Counted from the first letter of the stretch, positions 26,847-36,604 are shown. The stretch is DNA of 64,000 bases from Bathymodiolus thermophilus thioautotrophic gill symbiont (GCF_003711265.1 NZ_CP024634.1:1178001-1242000); one strand, 5' to 3'. Notes: generated by a model not told the origin, from the sequence alone. Program-made: numbers and translations.

Positions 26847-27007
26847 AAGGCATGTCAATCTATCTAATGAGTCCTTAAAGTCCATCATTAAGCGCAAGTA
26901 ATATTTACACCCCTTAAACACACAAAAATTAAATTTTGTCCATTCTTTTTATTTCTATACAAAGGTCTCATTTATAATGCCATAAAAGTAAATTATCAAT
27001 GTATTAA

Positions 27008-28546
27008 ATGACATCTTTAGAACGCTATCATCAAACTTACACCTACGACATAGGCAACAACCTGACCCATCTATCACACCAAGCACAAAGCAACACTTGG
27101 CAACAAACCGTCACCCTGCACCCAAACAGCAACCGTGGCACTGAAAACAACAACCCAAACAACTTTGATGCCAACGGCAATTTATCAAACCTAGACAATA
27201 TCGGTAGTCTAAATTGGCACTACAACAACACCCTAAGTAAACTTACCAAACAAAATAAAACCACAGAATACTATGTGTATGACCACCAAGGCAATCGAGT
27301 CCGAACCGTTATTGAAACCAATGACCAAATACAAAGCCAAAGAAACTACCTTCCTTCGCTAGATATTTCAACTAACCAAGTCAACACCCTGCACATTGGC
27401 ACCCACATCCTCGTCGAACAAACCAAAGACAATACCCAAACCCACTACCAACTCTCCAACCACCTACAAACCAACACCTTGGAACTCAACGACCAAGCCC
27501 AAGTTATTAGTTACGAACACTACTACCCCTATGGTGGCACCGCCATCATCGCCGGCAAAGACAAAACCCAAGTCCAACAAAAACGCTACCGCTACACAGG
27601 CAAAGAAAGAGACGACAGCAACGGTCTATACTATTACGGCGCCAGATACCTAGCCCCTTGGTTGGCAAGGTGGATAAGCCCAGATTCAGCAGGCAGTGTT
27701 GATGGCTTGAATTTGTATGTTTATGTTGACAACAACCCACTTAAATATATTGACCCAACAGGGCATATTTTCACCATATCTTGGGATGATTTTTCGCTTA
27801 TAATCAACATACGCTTGGACGCTAAACGATTAAATATTTGGGTTGGAGAAGAACATGAAAGACCAGAAGGAAAGCAATTGTTTTTTGATTTAAATCACGC
27901 CATTATTAATAAAAGAGATATGGTATTTGAGGACGCCTCTCCAGGAATCAAGAAGGTTTCCCCTTGGAGAGAAGGAAGCCCTGGAGTTTTTAATGTACAC
28001 AGGAGGCTTAGTGGCGTCCAAGCCCAAAAATTAAAAGAAGCGGGGGATTCTGTGTATAAACTAACAAAATATCGTGCTTGTTATACGATTGGCGAAAGAT
28101 CCTGGAAAAATGTGGCTAGTGATGAAAAAATATTAAAACAACAGGGTCTAAAAAGCGGTGCAGATTTTTTAGTAGGTGCCGCTCATTTGCTGGGTCATGA
28201 GTTAGGCGACTTGACAAAACTCCTAGGGTGTTGTGCAGAATCCTATCCTGTTTACTGGAATTTTGAACCTGATATTAGCATTGCTTTGATTCCAAAAAAA
28301 GTTGTTGATCTGCCTTCGATAAATTACCCCAGAGAGACTAGAACAGCAGATGAATATGGCTTGTGGGTTAAAGGCGCTGATAACTCAATAGAAAACGCCT
28401 TTTTAGTTTTGGGTCAAAAACATGTAATGAAAGACCTTTTTAGCGATTTAGCAACAAAAATACCAAAGGATTTACATCTCTTAGCTGCCCCTTCAAGTTT
28501 AACAGCCAACTTATCAAGGAGATCAAGACGCTGTGTTATTTTATGA
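27008..28546 (+). CDS. Orphan Rhs/TccC-type module 2 (tip subfamily I, C-terminal CVIL)
   Basis: The 512-residue protein has the same ~255-residue YD-repeat and Rhs core as module 1 and a subfamily I tip (KQLFFDLNHAII, ACYTIGERSWKNVASDEK, SGADFLVGAAHLLGHE, EYGLWVKGADNSIENAFLVLG, LATKIPKDLH). It ends with a basic run and CaaX-like tail, LSRRSRRCVIL. There is no signal peptide and no similarity I recognise to a known toxin domain. TAA abuts the start codon and no ribosome site is evident. A right-end MITE remnant (ATACAAAGGTCTCATTTATAATG) lies in the spacer before it. Confidence 0.86.
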   Translation: MTSLERYHQTYTYDIGNNLTHLSHQAQSNTWQQTVTLHPNSNRGTENNNPNNFDANGNLSNLDNIGSLNWHYNNTLSKLTKQNKTTEYYVYDHQGNRVRTVIETNDQIQSQRNYLPSLDISTNQVNTLHIGTHILVEQTKDNTQTHYQLSNHLQTNTLELNDQAQVISYEHYYPYGGTAIIAGKDKTQVQQKRYRYTGKERDDSNGLYYYGARYLAPWLARWISPDSAGSVDGLNLYVYVDNNPLKYIDPTGHIFTISWDDFSLIINIRLDAKRLNIWVGEEHERPEGKQLFFDLNHAIINKRDMVFEDASPGIKKVSPWREGSPGVFNVHRRLSGVQAQKLKEAGDSVYKLTKYRACYTIGERSWKNVASDEKILKQQGLKSGADFLVGAAHLLGHELGDLTKLLGCCAESYPVYWNFEPDISIALIPKKVVDLPSINYPRETRTADEYGLWVKGADNSIENAFLVLGQKHVMKDLFSDLATKIPKDLHLLAAPSSLTANLSRRSRRCVIL

Positions 28547-28641
28547 TACCATTTTCAAAAAATCAAATTTTTCCAATCATCCATATTTATACAAAGGTCT
28601 CATTTATAATGTCATAAATGTAAAACTATTAAAACTATTAA

Positions 28642-30168
28642 ATGGTATCTTTAGAACTTTATCATCAAACTTATACTTACGACACAGGCAACAACCTGAC
28701 CCGTCTATCACACCAAGCACAAAGTAACACTTGGCAACAAACCATCACCCTGCACCCAAACAGCAACCGTGGCACTGAAAACAACAACCCAAACAACTTT
28801 GATGCCAACGGCAATTTATCAAACCTAGACAATATCGGCAGTCTAAATTGGCACTACAACAACACCCTAAGTAAACTTACCAAACAAAATAAAACCACAG
28901 AATACTATGTGTATGACCATCAAGGCAACCGAGTCCGCACCGTTATTGAAACCAATAACCAAATACAAAGCCAAAGAAACTACCTTCCTTCACTAGATAT
29001 TTCAACCAACCAAACCAACACTCTACATATTGGCACCCACATCCTCAGCGAACAAACCAAAGACAGCGCTCAAACCCGCTACCAACTCTCCAGCCACCTA
29101 CAAACCAATGCCTTGGAACTCAACGACCAAGCTCAAGTCATTAGTTACGAACACTATTACCCCTATGGCGGCACCGCCATCATCGCCAGCAAAGACAAAA
29201 CCCAAGCCCAACAAAAACGCTACCGCTACACAGGCAAAGAAAGAGACGACAGCAGTGGTCTATACTATTACGGCGCCAGATACCTGGCCCCTTGGCTAAC
29301 AAGGTGGATAAGCCCAGATTCAGCAGGCAGTGTTGATGGCTTGAATTTGTATGTTTATGTTGGCAACAACCCACTTAAATATATTGACCCAACAGGGCAT
29401 ATTTTCACCATATCTTGGGATGATTTTGTGTTTATACTTAACAAACACTTGTCCACTAAAAAATTGAATCTTTGGGTTGGGGAAAATCATGATGAAGTAG
29501 AAGGGGGTAAAATAATTCTTGATTTAAATGGCAGTTTTTGGGAGGATAGAAACCTGATATTCGAAGAAACTGATCACACCAAAGCTGAGCCACTCTCCTC
29601 TTGGAGTAGTGGCGCACCTTATTTACGATTCACAACATTAAACTCTCAAAAATTAAGAGAAATGGTAAGATCTGTGCACGAGCTATCAAAGCGTCGAAAA
29701 AGTTACGCCTTTGCTGCAAATGATTGGAAAGATCTCGCTCTTGATTATGTAGAATTAAAAAGACAAGGTCTAACGGGAGAGTCAGATTTCTTACTAGGTG
29801 CGGCTCATTTATTATTTCACAAATTACACACTTATGCAAAACAGTCTGGAATGGATGAAAAATCTTTTCCTGCTTATTGGAATTTTGAACCCGATACCAG
29901 CATTGCCTTAATTTCAAAACAAACGCTTGATAATTTTCCTATGAGTCTTTCTAAAGATTTAAGGGGAAAAGAGGAATATGGCTTGTGGGTTCACAACAAG
30001 GATGGCTTAGTAAAAAATTCCATTTTAATTCTTGGTCAGAAGCATGTCATAAAAGGCATCTTTGGCGATTTAGCAACAAAAATACCAAGAGATTTGCACC
30101 TCTTAACTCCCCCCTCAAGATCAACAGCCAGCTTACCAGTGAGAACAAAACGCTGTGTTATTTTATGA
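28642..30168 (+). CDS. Orphan Rhs/TccC-type module 3 (tip subfamily II, C-terminal CVIL)
   Basis: This 508-residue protein has the common Rhs core (to about residue 253) followed by a subfamily II tip: ILDLNGSFWEDRNLIFEE, KRRKSYAFAANDWKDLALDYVELKR, SDFLLGAAHLLFHKL, YWNFEPDTSIALIS, EEYGLWVHNKDG. The end is SLPVRTKRCVIL, again basic residues plus a CaaX-like tail. The shared 5' half is nearly identical in DNA to the other modules, while the tip differs strongly from modules 2 and 4. Spacing from module 2 is 95 bp with the same MITE-end remnant. Confidence 0.86.
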   Translation: MVSLELYHQTYTYDTGNNLTRLSHQAQSNTWQQTITLHPNSNRGTENNNPNNFDANGNLSNLDNIGSLNWHYNNTLSKLTKQNKTTEYYVYDHQGNRVRTVIETNNQIQSQRNYLPSLDISTNQTNTLHIGTHILSEQTKDSAQTRYQLSSHLQTNALELNDQAQVISYEHYYPYGGTAIIASKDKTQAQQKRYRYTGKERDDSSGLYYYGARYLAPWLTRWISPDSAGSVDGLNLYVYVGNNPLKYIDPTGHIFTISWDDFVFILNKHLSTKKLNLWVGENHDEVEGGKIILDLNGSFWEDRNLIFEETDHTKAEPLSSWSSGAPYLRFTTLNSQKLREMVRSVHELSKRRKSYAFAANDWKDLALDYVELKRQGLTGESDFLLGAAHLLFHKLHTYAKQSGMDEKSFPAYWNFEPDTSIALISKQTLDNFPMSLSKDLRGKEEYGLWVHNKDGLVKNSILILGQKHVIKGIFGDLATKIPRDLHLLTPPSRSTASLPVRTKRCVIL

Positions 30169-30260
30169 TACCATTGTCAAAAATCAAATTTTTCCAACCC
30201 TCCCATTTATACAAAGTTCTCATTTATAATGCCACAAAAGTAAAATTATTAATGCATTGA

Positions 30261-31799
30261 ATGATATCCTTGGAACTTTATCAACAAACTTACACCTACG
30301 ACACAGGTAGCAATCTGACTCGCCTATCACACCAAGCACAAAGCAACACTTGGCAACAAGCCATCACCCTGCACCCAAACAGCAACCGTGGTACTGAAAA
30401 TAACAACCCAAACAACTTTGATGCCAACGGCAATTTATCAAACCTAGACAATATCGGCAGTCTAAATTGGCACTACAACAACACCCTAAGTAAATTTACC
30501 AAACAAAATAAAACCACAGAATACCATGTATATGACCACCAAGGCAACCGAGTCCGCACCGTTATTGAAGCCAATAACCAAATACAAAGCCAAAGAAACT
30601 ACCTTCCTTCACTAGATATTTCAACTAACCAAGCCAACATCCTACATATTGGCACCCACATCTTTGCCGAACAAACCAAAGGCAACATCCAAACCCACTA
30701 CCAACTCTCCAACCACCTACAAACCAACACCTTGGAACTCAATGACCAAGCCCAAGTTATTAGTTACGAACACTACTACCCCTATGGCGGCACCGCCATC
30801 ATCGCTGGCAAAGACAAAGCCCAAGTCCAACAAAAACGCTACCGCTACACAGGCAAAGAAAGAGACGACAGCAGTGGACTATATTATTACGGTGCCAGAT
30901 ACTTAGCCCCTTGGCTAATAAGGTGGATAAGTCCAGATTCAGCAGGCAGTGTTAATGGTTTGAATTTGTATGTTTATGTTGACAACAACCCGCTTAAATA
31001 TATTGACCCAACAGGGCATATTTTCACCATATCTTGGGATGATTTTTCGTCCATAATTAACAAACACTTGGAAACTAAACGATTAAATATTTGGGTTGGA
31101 GAAAATCATGCGAAACCAGAAGGAAAGCAATTGTTTTTTGATTTAAATCACGCCATTATTCATAAAAGAGATATGGTGCTTGAAGACGCCTCTCCAGGAA
31201 TCAGGAGGCTTCCTCCTTGGAGAGGAGGAAGCCCTGAATATTTTGATGTGTATAGAAGGTTTAGTGGCGTCCAAGCCCAAAAATTAAAAGAAGCGGGGGA
31301 TTCTGTGCATAAACTAACAGAACATCGTGCCTGTTATACGATTGGCGAAATATCCTGGAAAGATGTGGCTAGTGATGAAAAAATATTAAAACAACTGGGT
31401 CTAAAAAGCGGTGCAGATTTTTTAGTAGGTTCCTCTCATTTGCTGAATCATGGGTTGAGCAACTCTGCAATATTCCTAGGACATTGTACAAACTCCTATC
31501 CTGTTTACTGGCATTTTGAACCTGATATTAGCATTGCTTTGATTCCAAAAGAAGCTACCAACCTGAATTTTTCGGAGTATTCCAGAAACACCGGAACAGC
31601 GGATGAATATGGCTTGTGGGTTAAAGGCGCTGATAACTCAATAGAAAACGCCTTTTTAGTTTTGGGTCAACAACATGTGATGAAAGACCTTTTTGGCGAT
31701 TTAGCAACAAAAATACCAAAGGATTTACATCTCCTAGCTGCCCCTTCAAGCTTAACAGTCAACTTATCAGGGAGATCAAGACGCTGTGTTATTTTATGA
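30261..31799 (+). CDS. Orphan Rhs/TccC-type module 4 (tip subfamily I, C-terminal CVIL)
   Basis: This 512-residue module has the common core and a subfamily I tip (RDMVLEDASPGIRRLPPW, ACYTIGEISWKDVASDEK, SGADFLVGSSHLLNHG). The last residues are LSGRSRRCVIL. It is most similar to module 2 over its whole length. Its start is preceded by an in-frame TGA rather than TAA. No promoter or ribosome site stands out in the 92-bp spacer. Confidence 0.86.
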   Translation: MISLELYQQTYTYDTGSNLTRLSHQAQSNTWQQAITLHPNSNRGTENNNPNNFDANGNLSNLDNIGSLNWHYNNTLSKFTKQNKTTEYHVYDHQGNRVRTVIEANNQIQSQRNYLPSLDISTNQANILHIGTHIFAEQTKGNIQTHYQLSNHLQTNTLELNDQAQVISYEHYYPYGGTAIIAGKDKAQVQQKRYRYTGKERDDSSGLYYYGARYLAPWLIRWISPDSAGSVNGLNLYVYVDNNPLKYIDPTGHIFTISWDDFSSIINKHLETKRLNIWVGENHAKPEGKQLFFDLNHAIIHKRDMVLEDASPGIRRLPPWRGGSPEYFDVYRRFSGVQAQKLKEAGDSVHKLTEHRACYTIGEISWKDVASDEKILKQLGLKSGADFLVGSSHLLNHGLSNSAIFLGHCTNSYPVYWHFEPDISIALIPKEATNLNFSEYSRNTGTADEYGLWVKGADNSIENAFLVLGQQHVMKDLFGDLATKIPKDLHLLAAPSSLTVNLSGRSRRCVIL

Positions 31800-31893
31800 T
31801 ATCATTTTCAAAAAATCAAATTTTTCCAATCATCCATATTTATACAAAGGTCTCATTTATAATGTCATAAATGTAAAACTATTAAAACTTTAA

Positions 31894-33432
31894 ATGGTAT
31901 CTTTAGAGCTCTATCATCAAACTTATACCTACGACACAGGCAACAACCTGACCCGTCTATCACACCAAGCACAAAGCAACACTTGGCAACAAACCATCAC
32001 CCTGCACCCAAACAGCAACCGTGGCACTGAAAACAACAACCCAAACAACTTTGATGCCAACGGCAATCTATCAAACCTAGACAATATCGGTAGTCTAAAT
32101 TGGCACTACAACAACACCCTAAGTAAACTTACCAAACAAAATAAAACCACAGAATACTATGTGTATGACCACCAAGGCAACCGAGTCCGCACCGTTATTG
32201 AGGTCAATAACCAAATACAAAGCCAAAGAAACTACCTTCCTTCACTAGATATTTCAACCAACCAAACCAACACTCTACATATTGGCACCCACATCCTCGT
32301 CGAACAAACCAAAGACAATACCCAAACCCACTACCAACTCTCCAACCACCTGCAAACCAACACCTTGGAACTCAACGACCAAGCCCAAGTTATTAGTTAC
32401 GAACACTACTATCCCTATGGCGGCACCGCCATCATCGCTGGCAAAGACAAAACCCAAGTCCAACAAAAGCGTTACCGCTACACAGGCAAAGAAAGAGACG
32501 ACAGCAGTGGCCTATACTATTATGGCGCCAGATACTTAGCCCCTTGGCTAGCAAGATGGATAAGTCCAGATTCAGCAGGCAGTATTGATGGTTTGAATTT
32601 GTATGTTTATGTTGACAACAACCCGCTTAAATATATTGACCCAACAGGGCATATTTTCACCATATCTTGGGATGATTTTTCGTCCATAATTAACAAACAC
32701 TTGGAAACCAAACGATTAAATATTTGGGTTGGAGAAAGTCATACCGAACTAGAAGGAAAGGTATTGATGCTTAATTTGGACAGTGATATTCTGCAAAAAA
32801 GAAACATAATATTCGAAGCATGTAACAAAAGAGCCGGTACAGTTATCCCTTGGAGCAAGGATTCGCCACACCTTTCTTTAGGGTATATATTGAGTGATGC
32901 AGCCAAATCCCAAAAATTAAAAGATACATCAAGCTCTGTATATAAACTAACGCAACACCGAAAAGGCTACAGCATTGCTTCAGATGATTGGAGCAATGTT
33001 GTTTCTGACAAAGCAGAATTAAAAAGACAAGGGCTAACAGGAGGGTCGGATTTTTTAGTAGGTGCTGCTCATTTGATGTTTCACGCAGTAGATGGCCATG
33101 CAAAAAGCATGGGAATGAGTAAAAATGCTTTTCCCGCCTATTGGAATTTTTCACCCAATACCAGTATTGCTTTAATCCCAAAAACAGTTTTTGACAATTT
33201 CCCTGCGAGCATTTCTAGAAAATCAGGAGCAGGAAAAGAATACGGCTTATGGGTTCTTGGCAAAGACGGGTCAACAGAAAATGCCGCTTTAATCCTGGGT
33301 AAAAAACATACTATAAAAAATATATTTGGTAATTTGGCAACAAAAATACCAAGAAGTTTCTACGCATTAAAACCCCCTTCAACATCAACAGCCAGCCCCC
33401 CAGAAAGAACAAAAAGCTGTGTTATTTTATAA
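31894..33432 (+). CDS. Orphan Rhs/TccC-type module 5 (tip subfamily II, C-terminal CVIL)
   Basis: The 512-residue protein is a mosaic. The start of its tip (SWDDFSSIINKHLETKRLNI) is identical to module 4, but after WVGESH it switches to subfamily II (LDSDILQKRNIIFEA, HRKGYSIASDDWSNVVSDKAELKR, GSDFLVGAAHLMFHAV). It ends SPPERTKSCVIL. The switch inside an otherwise shared stretch is good evidence for recombination between modules. Confidence 0.86.
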   Translation: MVSLELYHQTYTYDTGNNLTRLSHQAQSNTWQQTITLHPNSNRGTENNNPNNFDANGNLSNLDNIGSLNWHYNNTLSKLTKQNKTTEYYVYDHQGNRVRTVIEVNNQIQSQRNYLPSLDISTNQTNTLHIGTHILVEQTKDNTQTHYQLSNHLQTNTLELNDQAQVISYEHYYPYGGTAIIAGKDKTQVQQKRYRYTGKERDDSSGLYYYGARYLAPWLARWISPDSAGSIDGLNLYVYVDNNPLKYIDPTGHIFTISWDDFSSIINKHLETKRLNIWVGESHTELEGKVLMLNLDSDILQKRNIIFEACNKRAGTVIPWSKDSPHLSLGYILSDAAKSQKLKDTSSSVYKLTQHRKGYSIASDDWSNVVSDKAELKRQGLTGGSDFLVGAAHLMFHAVDGHAKSMGMSKNAFPAYWNFSPNTSIALIPKTVFDNFPASISRKSGAGKEYGLWVLGKDGSTENAALILGKKHTIKNIFGNLATKIPRSFYALKPPSTSTASPPERTKSCVIL

Positions 33433-33504
33433 CGCCACTTAATGCCATTTTCAAAAATAAAATTTTGCTAACCCTTTACTTTATGCAAAGGCCTCATTTA
33501 TAAT

Positions 33505-33666
33505 GAGACCTTTGCATAAATATAAATAATTATCAAGAATCCACTTTTTCACCCACTTGGTAATTTTTTAAACCCAGCCTTAGCTCTGCTAGGACAAGGT
33601 TTAAGAAAATTACCAATTGGGCAAAAATTGAATTTTGCTAATCATCCATATTTATGCAAAGGTCTC
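33505..33666. mobile_element. MITE-like palindromic element inserted in the toxin-module spacer
   Basis: This full 162-bp copy is flanked by ATAAT on both sides (33500-33504 and 33667-33671). Removing the element and one repeat restores the spacer sequence CTCATTTATAATGTCATAAA seen before the other modules, so this is a clean record of insertion with a 5-bp target duplication. Confidence 0.9.
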
Positions 33667-33693
33667 ATAATGTCATAAAAGTAAAGTTATTAA

Positions 33694-35241
33694 ATGATAC
33701 CTCTAGAACTCTATCGTCAAATTTACACCTACGACACAGGCAACAACCTGACTCATCTATCACACCAAGCGCAAAGTAACACTTGGCAACAAACCATCAC
33801 CCTGCACCCAAACAGCAACCGTGGCACTGAAAACAACAACCCAAACAACTTTGATGCCAACGGCAATTTATCAAACCTAGACAATATCGGCAGTCTAAAT
33901 TGGCACTACAACAACACCCTAAGTAAACTTACCAAACAAAATAAAACCACAGAATATTATGTGTATGACTACCAAGGCAACCGAGTCCGCACCGTTATTG
34001 AAACCAATGACCAAATACAAAGCCAAAGAAACTACCTTCCTTCATTAGATATTTCAACTAACCAAACCAATACTCTACATATTGGCACCCACATCCTCGC
34101 CGAACAAACCAAAGACAATGTCCAAACCCACTACCAACTTTCTAATCATCTGAAAACCAATGCCTTGGAACTCAACGACCAAGCCCAAGTTATTAGTTAC
34201 GAACACCACTACCCCTATGGTGGCACCGCTATCATCGCCGGCAAAGACAAAACCCAAGCCCAACAAAAACGCTACCGCTACACAGGCAAAGAAAGAGACG
34301 ACAGTAGCGGTCTATACTATTACGGCGCCAGATACCTAGCCCCTTGGCTAACAAGGTGGATAAGTCCAGATTCAGCAGGCAGTGTTAATGGCTTGAATTT
34401 GTATGTTTATGTCGGCAACAATCCACTTAAATATATTGACCCAACGGGGCATATTTTTACCATATCTTGGGACGATTCTTCGTTCACAATTAACACATAC
34501 TTAGAAACTCGGCAATTAAATCTTTGGGTTGGAGATAATCATTATGAGCCAGAAGGAAAACAATTAATCCTTGATTTAGATAGTGCTATTATGCAAAAAA
34601 GAAACATAATATTCGAAGCATCTTTTCACAAAAAAGCCTACCGACTCCTCCCTTGGGTAGAAGGTGCGCTAGATCTTTTTTTAGAATACCTGTTTGTGGA
34701 AGATGCAACCAAATCCCAAGAATTAAGAGAATCAGTAGAATCTGCATACAAACTAACAAAATACCGACAAGGCTACACCATTGCCTCAGATAGTTGGAAA
34801 GGCATTGCCCTTGATGAGGCAGAATTAAAAGAACAAGGCTTAACAGGAGGGTCAGATTTTTTAGTAGGTACCGCTCATTTGCTATTTCACACATTAACCA
34901 CCATAGGAGCAGAGATTGGAATGCATGAAAATGCTTTTCCCGTCTATTGGCATTTTGCAGCCGACACCAGTATTGCTTTAATTCCCAAAAGAAATCTTGA
35001 CACCTATCCCACGAGTCTTGATAGAGATTTTAGGCAAGGAAAAGAATACGGCTTATGGGTTTACGGCAAAGACGGCTCAATAGAAAATGCCTTCTTAATT
35101 ATCGGTCAAAAGCCTATCATGAAAAGCGTCTTTGGCAATTTGGCAACAAAAATACCAAAAAATTTACACACATTAGATCCCCCTTCAGGATTAACAGTCA
35201 GACCCCTATCAGCAAGAACAAAACGCTGTGTTATTTTATAA
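33694..35241 (+). CDS. Orphan Rhs/TccC-type module 6 (tip subfamily II, C-terminal CVIL)
   Basis: This 515-residue module has the Rhs core plus a subfamily II tip (LILDLDSAIMQKRNIIFEA, YRQGYTIASDSWKGIALDEAELKE, GSDFLVGTAHLLFHTL, YWHFAADTSIALIP, KEYGLWVYGKDGS). It ends PLSARTKRCVIL. It is the last of the array; glyA follows in the same direction about 105 bp on. TAA directly precedes the ATG as in its siblings. Confidence 0.86.
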   Translation: MIPLELYRQIYTYDTGNNLTHLSHQAQSNTWQQTITLHPNSNRGTENNNPNNFDANGNLSNLDNIGSLNWHYNNTLSKLTKQNKTTEYYVYDYQGNRVRTVIETNDQIQSQRNYLPSLDISTNQTNTLHIGTHILAEQTKDNVQTHYQLSNHLKTNALELNDQAQVISYEHHYPYGGTAIIAGKDKTQAQQKRYRYTGKERDDSSGLYYYGARYLAPWLTRWISPDSAGSVNGLNLYVYVGNNPLKYIDPTGHIFTISWDDSSFTINTYLETRQLNLWVGDNHYEPEGKQLILDLDSAIMQKRNIIFEASFHKKAYRLLPWVEGALDLFLEYLFVEDATKSQELRESVESAYKLTKYRQGYTIASDSWKGIALDEAELKEQGLTGGSDFLVGTAHLLFHTLTTIGAEIGMHENAFPVYWHFAADTSIALIPKRNLDTYPTSLDRDFRQGKEYGLWVYGKDGSIENAFLIIGQKPIMKSVFGNLATKIPKNLHTLDPPSGLTVRPLSARTKRCVIL

Positions 35242-35347
35242 CACCACCTGAGTCCAACAAGTAAAACTTGTGTCAACAATTGGGCATTTGTGCGTTAAAA
35301 TAAATGCTTTAAAATTTTTTGACATTACATCAACAACAAGGAGAATT

Positions 35348-36601
35348 ATGTTTGATAAATCCCAGACTTTAGCCAAGGTAGATAGCGATATTGCAGAGGC
35401 AATTGCCAAAGAAGAAGCGCGTCAAGAGGCGCATATTGAATTAATTGCCAGTGAAAATTATACTTCGCCAGCCGTGATGGAGGCACAGGGGTCGCAATTG
35501 ACCAATAAGTATGCTGAGGGCTATCCGCACAAACGATATTATGGTGGGTGTGAGCATGTAGATGTGGTGGAGCAGTTGGCGATTGACCGTGCTAAGGCGT
35601 TGTTTGGTGCGGATTATGCGAATGTACAGCCGCATTCTGGTTCGCAGGCAAATGCGGCGGTTTTTCAGGCATTGTTGGTACCGGGGGATACGATTTTAGG
35701 GATGAGTTTGGCGCATGGTGGGCATTTAACGCACGGTGCGGCACCGAGTTTTTCGGGTAAGAATTTTAATGCGGTTCAATATGGCTTAAATGAAGCAACG
35801 GGTGAAATTGATTATGAACAAGTCGAACAACTTGCCAAAGAGCATCAGCCAAAGATGATTATTGCTGGTTTTTCGGCGTATTCTCGTGTGGTGGATTGGC
35901 AGAGATTTAGAGATATTGCCGATGCAGTTGGTGCTTATTTTATGGTGGATATGGCACATGTTGCAGGTTTGATTGCCGTCGGGGAATACCCATCACCTGT
36001 TGGTATTGCTGATGTGACAACGACGACGACACACAAAACTTTGCGTGGCCCTCGTGGGGGGTTAATTTTGGCTAAAGCCAATGCAGAAATTGAGAAAAAA
36101 CTTAATTCTGCAATTTTCCCAGGTATTCAAGGTGGGCCATTGATGCACATTATTGCTGCTAAGGCAGTGAGTTTTAAAGAGGCAATGAGTGACGAGTATA
36201 AGGCGTATCAAAAACAAGTTAAAGTTAATGCGCAAGCGATGGCGAACACATTTATTAAACGAGGGTTTGATGTGGTATCGGGCGGTACAGATGACCATTT
36301 GTTTCTCGTGAGTTTTATTGACCAAGGGCTAACAGGTAAGGCAGTGGATGCGGCTTTGGGCAATGCACATATTACGGTTAATATGAACGCTGTGCCGAAT
36401 GACCCGCAGTCGCCTTTTATTACCAGTGGGATTCGCGTCGGTACGCCAGCGGTAACAACACGAGGGTTTAACGCAGTAGATTGTGCCGAATTAGCGGAAT
36501 GGATGTGTGATATTTGTGACGACTTAGACAATCAAGCGGTGATTGATGAAGTGAAAATCAAAGTTGCCACGCTTTGCGCCAAACACCCTGTTTACAACTA
36601 A
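35348..36601 (+). CDS. glyA: Serine hydroxymethyltransferase
   Basis: GlyA makes glycine and 5,10-methylene-THF from serine. I choose ATG 35348, which has an AAGGAG site and gives 417 residues, the usual length; the open frame extends upstream to 35270 without family similarity. Motifs include [35 protein letters not shown] and the PLP-lysine segment [17 protein letters not shown] (~223-239). nrdR starts 4 bp after the stop. Confidence 0.96.
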   Translation: MFDKSQTLAKVDSDIAEAIAKEEARQEAHIELIASENYTSPAVMEAQGSQLTNKYAEGYPHKRYYGGCEHVDVVEQLAIDRAKALFGADYANVQPHSGSQANAAVFQALLVPGDTILGMSLAHGGHLTHGAAPSFSGKNFNAVQYGLNEATGEIDYEQVEQLAKEHQPKMIIAGFSAYSRVVDWQRFRDIADAVGAYFMVDMAHVAGLIAVGEYPSPVGIADVTTTTTHKTLRGPRGGLILAKANAEIEKKLNSAIFPGIQGGPLMHIIAAKAVSFKEAMSDEYKAYQKQVKVNAQAMANTFIKRGFDVVSGGTDDHLFLVSFIDQGLTGKAVDAALGNAHITVNMNAVPNDPQSPFITSGIRVGTPAVTTRGFNAVDCAELAEWMCDICDDLDNQAVIDEVKIKVATLCAKHPVYN

Positions 36602-36604
36602 AAA

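Noticed and set aside
26000..34300. Recurring minus-strand and shifted-frame open frames over the Rhs cores (for example 25894-26088, 27546-27740, 29180-29374)
   Set aside because: They recur only because the underlying Rhs core DNA is repeated; they lack ribosome sites and recognisable products.
25356..35241. The Rhs modules as contact-dependent antibacterial toxins with immunity genes
   Set aside because: No small immunity-like frames occur in the ~95-bp spacers, and the CaaX-like tails point to a eukaryotic target instead.
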